Positions 57,801 through 64,000 of a stretch of DNA of 64,000 nucleotides are shown in pieces. The position numbers were made by a program, and so were the translations under genes. Position 1 is the first letter of the stretch. The number at the start of each line of letters is the position of its first letter. The notes under the pieces are model-generated. The model worked only from the letters and a program-made list of their open reading frames with translations, did no database searches and had not been told where the DNA came from. Source of the stretch: Sisyra terminalis (Eukaryota; Arthropoda; Insecta; Neuroptera; Sisyridae); contig OY292278.1 in assembly GCA_958496175.1 (NCBI GenBank), positions 15,128,001 through 15,192,000 on the forward strand. The letters run 5' to 3'.

Positions 57801-59943
57801 GCAGATTTTTGGAATTTTTCCTGTTATGGTACCTAGTTTTTCTTCGATTTGACAACATTTGGAAAAACACAAATAGTGAAAAACTAGATTTTACATGGCA
57901 ATTGAATTTTGAGCCTAAAAATCTCAAAATTCTTTGAATTTTCATTTCAAAGCTTTAACTATACTTTAGGTTTCCATTAGGTAAAAATAAATATTTGATA
58001 AAATTGATAACACTTTTCTTCATTAACATATTTGCCTTTTGAAAAAAATATTTTGTCAATGTTATTTTATTAGCAAAGTACATTTAAAAACGAAATTAAA
58101 CAAAAAAAAAAATGCCTGAAGAAGCCTAAATTAAATGATTAGAATATGCAAGTTGTTTCCTTCGTAAAATTTATATCCTTCCCAATTTTCATCTTTTCAA
58201 ATTTGAATTCACGATTTCTTGGTCCTAATTCAATGGCCAGAGATTGAATATACCAATTGTTTTCAGCATCTTCAGGCTCTTTTCAATTTCAAAAGTTTCT
58301 CATAAAATTTGTATGATAGTAAACTGAGTTTTTCTTAAAATTAAAGTTTAGTAAGATAGTAAATAAAAATTTAACTTTAAAAAGCTCTGATTTTCCAGAA
58401 TAAGCTTATTTATTTCTACCTTGATTTTAAACATATTTCCATTACAAAGATTTAATCAAGCTTCTTCAGATTACCACTACTTTAAAATTAACTTTTCTTC
58501 ATCAATATATTTCGCTTTTAGAAACAGTGACATAAAAATTGAAATCAAAGGAAAAAATGCCTGAGAAGCCAAAATTAAATGGTGAAAATAAGCAGATGCT
58601 TTCTTTTTTAACGTTCTAAATTTTAATTCAAAAGATCTTGACTCAGAATATCGAAATTTCTTAAATTTGGTCAAGGAATTTTTTATTTTTTTTGAGAAAG
58701 CAAACATTTCCTTAATCAATATTCACTGAAACCCCAAAATAATATTACACAATGTCTTCCTTGGAAGATTTTCACCTCAAAAAACCTTCAATATCACTGG
58801 CAATTTTCTCTTATTAGAATATTCTATACCACAAATTTTCTAGGTCCGCACAAAAAGGTTAATTGCCAGCGTTATTTAAATTGAATAGCAATTAAATACA
58901 AGCGTAATTACCAATTAGATATTTAAGATATTTGTCGTGCGAAATAATAAGCAAAACCGCAACAATATTATTAAATATCTATGAGATAAGTATTTCGCAA
59001 CAATGACTCATTACGTTGAATTCAAGATTGTAATCTCTTTGTTTTCGCATTTAATTCATGTAATAAGCAATTATCTTATCTGGCGTTACAATTATAATTA
59101 ATTAACTAAATAATCATTTATTTAATTACTGGAAAATTAAATCTTAGAAAATATTTTCTAAGATTTTTGTGGAATTAATATAATTTTTTATAACAAATTT
59201 TTTTCTGCTGAAATTGATCTTTAAATGAATTGAAATACTTCCTTATTTATTGGGTGTTACTTTAATTAAGTTGGATCTTTTTTTTGGTGGACCAAAAATT
59301 AAGATATCACTTTGATTATTAAGATATGTATTTATTTTTTTTGGTGGAATTTCTCTCCAAAATCGACAAAAAATAAATAGAATTAATCCAATTAGAAATG
59401 CAAATTTCGATTAAATTTTTATATAATTAAAGACAGGAATGTAATTGATACTCTGATGTTATTAATTTTAATTGTAAATCAAATATTTATGTTTGTAATG
59501 GAAGTATTATTTATGTGGAGGAAATAGTTTAAAGAAGTATAGATATTGTTGCATCAAAATTACAAGAGATGTGGCCCATTAATTACAGGAAGTTTTTGAA
59601 TAAGAAATAGAAGATTTGTAAGAGGAAGTGAGAAATTGAAGAAAATACGGAAATTGATGGTTTTTTTGTGAGAAAAATAAATGGTGTTATCCACACTTGG
59701 CACAAATAAATTTTCCGTTTAACTCCACTCAATAAATCACTGCATTTTCTTCGAGCAAAAAAATCACAAAAAAATTTCCACTGCCTCGTTTTTTCAAATT
59801 TGAAATTTGCGAAAATATTTTTTTTTAAAAAAAAAATCGACAAAAATAATCCTTAAGAAACTATTGAGAAAATACTATAGGAACTTACTCGCTAAAATAG
59901 CGGCAAAAAACACAAACATTTTCGATTTCGAGCACTGCAACAT
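42843..59943 (-). CDS. CPAP1-type chitin-binding secreted protein, 4 exons, 837 aa
   Basis: Secreted cuticle/apical matrix protein with a single peritrophin-A (CBM14) domain. Exons: 59943-59889, 53148-52973, 45180-45024, 44968-42843; phases 1, 0 and 1 agree. Residues 1 to about 26 form a signal peptide (KMFVFFAAILAICG). The CBM14 domain has six cysteines, Cys48, 64, 70, 85, 98 and 106, spaced 15-5-14-12-7, the normal pattern. Recognisable stretches are GGYYADPETQCQMFHVC and FLCPNGTAFDQDSQICADW. The domain is split between exons 2 and 3 by a 7.8-kb intron. The last exon encodes about 700 low-complexity residues, rich in Tyr, Asn, Gln and Thr with a run of twelve Thr and many YNQ/TTT motifs, probably heavily O-glycosylated. 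A possible 5' UTR exon ends at 60175 with a strong donor (GAG|gtaagt), but the acceptor before the ATG exon is weak. Plus-strand frames in the last exon are shadows. Confidence 0.9.
45184..47749. other. CPAP1-type gene intron, first part; nothing recognised
   Basis: AT-rich intron sequence. A 71-codon plus-strand frame at 46238 is unsupported. The block GTAAATTTC(A/T)TTGCTATAAATGTC occurs twice (near 46040 and 46275), a weak local duplication. Confidence 0.4.
47750..48370. pseudogene. Two LINE reverse-transcriptase fragments, head to head
   Basis: On the minus strand, 47917-47755 reads AEIPTHPNITLITYAEDTVV, a YADD-box region with LGPII before it. On the plus strand, 48060-48240 is a more damaged copy of the same region (AEIPIHPNITFTIY equivalent, then TDESIVLTSDPN), continuing to about 48370. 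The two copies are inverted relative to each other and diverge from a centre near 48000. Both carry stops. Confidence 0.75.
48536..48672 (+). mobile_element. tRNA-derived SINE, internally deleted
   Basis: Starts TGTCCGAGTGGTCTAGGTGA (A-box region), then CTGGTAGGTGTTGGG, then directly AACCCTAGAGTCGCTAAAG. The middle piece present in the 50.2-kb copy is missing. It ends GGTAAATAACAGTTAC and poly(A). Confidence 0.82.
48673..50184. other. CPAP1-type gene intron; nothing recognised
   Basis: AT-rich sequence. A 91-codon plus-strand frame (49718-49993, MSAYSYLIKFIIIH...) and overlapping minus-strand frames show no family resemblance or splice context. Confidence 0.4.
50185..50350 (+). mobile_element. 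tRNA-derived SINE, most complete copy
   Basis: GGTGGCCGAGTGGTCTAGGT (A box), CCACTCCAAAACTGGTAG, GGGTTGGATC (B-box-like), a tRNA-unrelated body with AACCCTAGAGTCGCTAAAAG, and a 3' end GGTAAATAACAATT followed by an A tail. Confidence 0.85.
50390..50505 (-). repeat. Partial copy of the 340-bp repeat family
   Basis: CATTTCAAAGTTTCAAAAAGG followed by ATATAAGGGATGGTTTATTT matches the reverse-oriented units at 2.3-2.8 kb. Confidence 0.6.
51821..52100. mobile_element. Tigger-like MITE
   Basis: TA + CAG start with CCCGTTTAACGCTGTTTC on the left; the right end reads CCGCGTTAAGGAGCCTTGCTG + TA. The repeated GTTTAACGC(TG)TTTC blocks in opposite orientation and the CAG/CTG ends fit Tigger-type elements. 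The same right-hand sequence occurs in the element at 60.7 kb. A 99-codon frame inside is not a recognisable protein. Confidence 0.65.
52361..52547. repeat. Half copy of the 8.0/10.75-kb foldback enclosed by a 20-bp inverted repeat
   Basis: ACCATTTTTTTCGAGAACTT (52361-52380) and its exact complement (52528-52547) enclose GCAATCGAAATACGT and TTCATATATTGTATAAA, one arm of the foldback family found at 8006 and 10750. Confidence 0.7.
53850..55265 (+). pseudogene. Jockey-like LINE remnant (endonuclease and reverse transcriptase)
   Basis: Reading with frameshifts: DFNAKYQNWNSHLTTT and STGESTYWPTDMNKSPDLL, then SDHSPVIL (endonuclease domain), followed by ISKPGKPKVNIA, YRPISLSPIINKVFE and HDIGYIPDYWFGF (reverse-transcriptase blocks). 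Many stop codons and a missing YADD region show it is dead. It lies in intron 1 of the CPAP1-type gene, opposite in strand. Confidence 0.85.
55266..57004. other. CPAP1-type gene intron 1, middle; nothing recognised
   Basis: AT-rich sequence without a recognisable exon, RNA or repeat end. Confidence 0.4.
57005..57301. mobile_element. Foldback element with 117-bp arms
   Basis: The left arm 57005-57122 (CATTTCACAGTAATAAAAGG ... TTAAGGAAATATAAGCTTAA) is repeated as its complement at 57183-57301. The 60-bp centre contains TTTGGTAAACCAAA and a second partial palindrome. No coding sequence and no GAAAC core. Confidence 0.8.
57302..59888. other. CPAP1-type gene intron 1, 5' part; nothing recognised
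   Basis: AT-rich intron sequence; local near-repeats of AAAATGCCTGA(A)GAAGCC(A/T)AAATTAAATG at 58111 and 58555 suggest an old duplication. No exon seen. Confidence 0.4.
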
Positions 59944-60506
59944 TCTCGTTTGCCACTCAAACATAATATGCAAGTAAAACTCATCTTTCGTAATTTGTGT
60001 AATAATACGACAGATAGTGAAAGGATTTTGGGTACCCGGAGAGGGGACAATCTCGCATTCTTCGTAGGTACTTCTTCAAGATCTTCACTTTACCCAAATC
60101 GCCGTACCATCATCTCTCCTGACCCACACAATTACCCACCTTTCCACCTCGACTGCTTCCTCCCCCACACTTACCTCGTTAACTTCAACGATCCAACATC
60201 ATCTTCCCATGGCTTCGCTGATTTTATCTCCATTTCCAAATGAATCGCAGATTGCAAAAACGTTACGAGTCTTCTTTTCAAATGGGTTTAAGGGATTTCA
60301 ACAACTGATACAAAAATTACATGAATCGCGCTGTAAAAGATCTTCAAAATCTGTACAAAAATTAAATGATTTGGTGACCCATGGTATTTCTTCATTTACT
60401 AGTTTTTCCCCCTTATTCTGGGGGCCTCTTCTGAGAGTTCCTCTGCGCAGCGTCCTTAAAGGACTAATGCACCTGATTTACTTCATCATCTACTAGTACT
60501 AGTGGT
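59944..60506 (-). promoter_or_regulatory. Upstream region of the CPAP1-type gene
   Basis: 60000-60240 is less AT-rich than its surroundings. On the minus strand it has a strong splice donor, GAG|gtaagt, at 60175, so it may contain a non-coding first exon. A 97-codon plus-strand frame here (59950-60243) has no recognisable product. No TATA box was identified. Confidence 0.35.
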
Positions 60507-60567
60507 ACCTTCAAAAATAGTGATCTGTATGAATTAGTGATTCATACAGATCACTGTTTTTGAAGGT
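60507..60567. repeat. 28-bp hairpin with 5-nt loop
   Basis: Left arm 60507-60534, right arm 60540-60567, loop TAGTG. The arms pair at 27 of 28 positions, and the one mismatch (T/G in the plus strand) would be a wobble pair in RNA. The core is AGTGATCTGTATGAAT. It could be a MITE remnant or a small-RNA precursor. Confidence 0.7.
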
Positions 60568-60702
60568 TATTTTCCCGTGTATGCTTTTTCCAGATTTAAT
60601 CCCTCTTCTTCTTCTAATCCATTTTTTCGGTGCTATCTAATGATCTTTCTTCAACATCAAATATCCTTTTCCCCTAAGACATGTAACCTATAAAACCAAA
60701 TT

Positions 60703-61562
60703 CAGTAAAGTCCCATTTAATCCGGAGGATAACTTCCAATTAAGGATTGCAATATCGAACCTAATGCTCAATACCGGTTTTCAGTATTTATTAGATATTA
60801 ATACCGGAATACCGGTAGTAGGAATTTTAGAAAAAGAATGAAAACATAGGTGTTTTTTATCTTATTTGCCAATTTAATTAAAAAGAGTTAATATCCCAAA
60901 AAATTATTTGTAAGTTATTAATTATGACAGTAAATAATGGATCATTAAAAAGTAAAGGAACAAAGAACATCGTATCTTATCACTCTTCCAGTATCTACGC
61001 TTATTAGTGGTACTGTTACCCAGTATTACCTCTAAATCCCTAATCTTCAATTAAAAGCTCTTTTTCGTCCGATAGTTTTGAATATTACTGATTTCTGTAT
61101 TGTTAAAATTTTTTTAGTTATCGCTAATTCTATTTTTTGTTCAAGAGACAATTTCGGTTCAGTTTTGATAATAGGGCCATAAACTTTTTCGATAATTGTA
61201 CCGAATTCTTCTAAATGTGGCTTAATTTATATGGGAAAAATAATTTAAGAAAATTCACTATTTTTACCAAATTTAAATTGGCTAGTCTTCTTTAAACTAT
61301 TATACTTATGTTTATATAGCTAGGGGAATTAAAAGTACCAAAAAAAAATATACCCTTTCTTTATGTTGGCGATTCCTGTACATATAGTAGGGACAATTTT
61401 AAAAAAATGAAGTAAATACCGAAAAAACGGTATTTAAACTTATGAATGCCGGTATCGCAAAATTCTACAAATGATTCAAAATACCGGTATTCGGTATTCC
61501 GGTATTGTAGTCCTAAGTTCCAATTAGTTCCAGCATTAATCGAAATAGCATTAAACGAGGCA
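60703..61562. mobile_element. Tigger-like element interrupted by a hAT-like element
   Basis: Outer element: CAGTAAAGTCCCATTTAATCC at 60703, resuming after the insertion with TTAGTTCCAGCATTAATCGA and AGCATTAAACGAGGCA, the same order as in the 51.8-kb element. Its far end was not found. The inner element occupies 60741-61516. Confidence 0.6.
60741..61516. mobile_element. hAT-like non-autonomous element
   Basis: Ends TAAGGATTGCAATATCG and the complement of TTAGGACTACAATACCG; flanks CTTCCAAT (60733-60740) and GTTCCAAT (61517-61524) form an 8-bp target duplication with one mismatch. Repeated ACCGGTATT blocks lie inside both ends. No transposase frame in 776 bp. Confidence 0.75.
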
Positions 61563-64000
61563 ACACGTACGTTGTACAAATGTAAATATGGGAAATTTTG
61601 TTGAAAACAATAAATTTTCCAGTAGTTTTTCTTCTCATCTATGATTGTACTGTCCAAAAAGTCTGCGAAAATTATTTTATATCCTCATATCGACATTTTT
61701 CCTACATATAAAACTTTATCCGAACGATAAAGAAAACTTGCGAATATTGATTTGTGTACGATTTATCTAACAGATAATTTGTTTCCCTTATAAAAGACTA
61801 TCTTCATAATATGACTAACTTATCCATGAGTGAAAATACTGGTCTTAAATGTTCTTAATAAATTTTGTTAGGATTCTGAGTTTTGCTTGTACCACCTATT
61901 CAACAGGAATTTCACCTTTTCCCGTATCTTTTTTGTGTCATTTATTACTTCTTTTTCTTAGTCCTTCATGATAAATCCTATACGGTCCTTTTCCAGATCG
62001 TTTATCTTTAGTAATTACTATACAAATCAATTATTTTCCCATATTTCTTCAAAATTCTTAACACATTGCTTTTCTATCCACCAGGAGTTTATCTCTTCCT
62101 GAGTTTTCTTGTGTAATTTTTCATAACTTACGTACAAGTGTTCTTAAGGATTAAATATGAAAATCGTAGATTACTCAAGAGTTATTATCAGAAAAGGAGG
62201 AACGACTGCGATTTATAAAAAGGAATAGCAAGCCACTGATTTTCGAGTTATTCATAAGGTTAAAGGAATGAAGGTAATAGAAAGAGAATATTTGGTCTAC
62301 AATAATAGTTCTTATAAAATCCATATTTTCTTCGTTAATGATTTTCAATGCCTAATTTTTCTTGTAAAACATTTCTTCGGCATAATTTTTTTGCCCTTTT
62401 GTTCTACCGATGTTCCGTATACATACAGATTTTAGAATACTAGAAATTGTTCCAATTGGTACCAATTTTTGTAGGTTCAAAGCCTCAGCGTTCATGTTGT
62501 ACCCTCCGTAGAAAAGGATAAAAAATTGAAGAGAAACAGACAGCTTACAGTTTTTTTTTAATTTTTTTTAATGTTTATAATCATAATCTCATAATCGACT
62601 CAAGTGATTTCTACAAACAACAAATCATTGGAAAACAACTGTTCCATGAAGTAAACTACAAGAACATCCAAAAGAGATTTTCACACCGTAAAACAATTGA
62701 CTTGATCAAAAGACAATTAGGCATATTTGGATCCCAAAAAAAAAAAAATATTATCTCTTCAATCAATTCCAATGTATTCAAAAAAACATCAATTAATTCA
62801 ACTTACAATTTCCTTAATAACTGGTGCAGTGAATGTTTGTACTTGAAAACAATTTTTAAATTATTCTTCCTTGTCAAGATACAATCTTTGGAATATCGAT
62901 TTTACCATTTAATTAGATCTTCATTACCAAATTCTCTTCTACGAACAAAAAGAACACATCCAATTTAATAATTATATATTCAATGGTAATTTAAAACGAC
63001 TAAAGTATAAAAATCAACTCATTAAAGTATACGCTTGAAAAAAAAACAAACTTTTTTTTTATTTGCCACCAAATTGGGGATATTTTCCCAGTGGACCTTC
63101 ATAATTTATTTATGTGTATGTATCTTTTTCTGAATTTTTTTAATAGAGAAGATACATAATGAAGAAAAAAATTTTAGAGACACTTAATTAAAGAAGAAGC
63201 AACAGTTGAGCAATAAATTTTAATTAAAAAAATTTAAATGGAAACATCTTTAAAAATATCAGTTTTATTAGCCATAAGGCAATATAATACAGATATAATT
63301 AACAGGCAATAATGTAGACATCTTCACAATGAAACTTATATGCTAAAACGGTTTGGTTAAAATTAATTTTCAATGAAAATTTGACTAAAATGTGCGTTTA
63401 CTATTGATACTAATGAATAGTACGAAAAAGTACTATTTTTGTAATTTTTGAAAATGATAAATTCCTAATCCAACACTGTCCAATACGAAGGATTAATAGA
63501 GGTACATTATCCTATCTTTTGTCAGAAAATTATGTGATCACTAATTGTAAGTTTTTCTTATATCAGCAGGTAAGTTCTTGAAGGCTTATACAAAAAAGGG
63601 AAATTTATAATTTTTTATAAATTTTTCTTTAAGGGTAAGAAAAGAATCCAGAGGTTTCTTTCCAGAGGATTCTTTTAGTAGAGCAAAACAAATCAAGGAC
63701 AGGATAAAGGTAAAATGCTTCAGTAAATATATCTATTTTCACAAATTAGATTGAATTTCTGAGAAAATCAACAATTTTCCGAAACTAAATCTTAATAAAC
63801 TTTAATTGATTAAGGCCAATCGAAAATACAGAGCAATTCGACCAAAATAATAGAATTAAAAAGGTAGTCTAAAGAAAATTATTCAAAGTTATACTAATCG
63901 AAAATTTTAGAAAAATCAATTTTTAATTTTCCTTCACCTTGTATATAGTAACGTATCAAAATTTCAAACTTATTTGAAGCAATTTGACAAATATTTTCCA
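61563..64000. other. Gene-free stretch at the window end
   Basis: AT-rich sequence with short chance frames only (for example 62702-62968, rich in Asn, Ser and Lys). No exon, RNA gene or transposon end was recognised. Upstream regulatory sequence for the CPAP1-type gene could lie here. Confidence 0.4.

Noticed and set aside
59950..60243. 97-codon frame in the GC-richer patch upstream of the CPAP1-type gene
   Set aside because: No recognisable product, and its Pro/His/Ser-rich composition is explained by base composition. The patch fits a 5' UTR/promoter better.
62702..62968. 88-codon Asn/Ser/Lys-rich frame
   Set aside because: Composition follows local AT content; it has no ATG at its start and no splice context.

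Overview
The window is AT-rich eukaryotic DNA from an insect. The evidence is spliced genes with short GT-AG introns of about 55-80 bp, an insect-type ionotropic chemoreceptor, a chitin-binding cuticle/matrix protein of the CPAP1 type, and arthropod transposable-element remnants (Jockey, CR1 and RTE-like LINEs, tRNA-derived SINEs, Tigger-, hAT-, piggyBac- and Mutator-like MITEs). A beetle or a similar holometabolous insect is plausible, but the order cannot be settled from this sequence. All exon models below were joined by hand from splice signals and reading-frame phase.

Layout. 1-3.9 kb: no gene; a 340-bp repeat unit in direct and inverted copies lies at 1.4-2.8 kb. 3.9-9.6 kb (-): a 12-exon gene for an unrecognised Lys/Ser-rich protein of about 399 residues. 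10.17-13.08 kb (+): a complete 8-exon ionotropic receptor of the IR75 group (628 aa), divergent from the previous gene across 556 bp and with a TATA box. 13.2-13.8 kb: three transposons nested inside each other. 14.85-16.25 kb (-): two compact genes in tandem, one resembling sperm microtubule inner protein 1 and one encoding a Cys-rich protein. 17.0-18.9 kb: RTE-like LINE remnants and a 75-bp repeat that still reads as a 25-residue peptide repeat. 19.4-21.4 kb: a TATA promoter, a doubtful ORF and tandemly duplicated MITEs. 26.6-38.65 kb (+): a pancreatic-lipase-family gene with a C-terminal PLAT-like domain. Its catalytic triad is visible, its first coding exon was not found, and one intron of 9.4 kb is full of foldback elements. 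39.7-42.4 kb: CR1-like and Jockey-like LINE remnants. 42.84-59.94 kb (-): a 4-exon CPAP1-type gene (837 aa). Its signal-peptide exon and the first half of its chitin-binding domain lie 7-17 kb upstream of the large last exon. 60-64 kb: a near-perfect hairpin, a hAT-like element inserted into a Tigger-like element, then nothing recognisable.

The genes do not form a pathway; this is an ordinary mixed insect neighbourhood. The most unusual signals are in the repeats. Several unrelated foldback families share a hammerhead-ribozyme-like core strand (CTGATGA ... GAAA). A 25-residue peptide repeat is present at two loci. Two LINE fragments are arranged as head-to-head inverted duplications. I found no evidence of a new multi-gene system.
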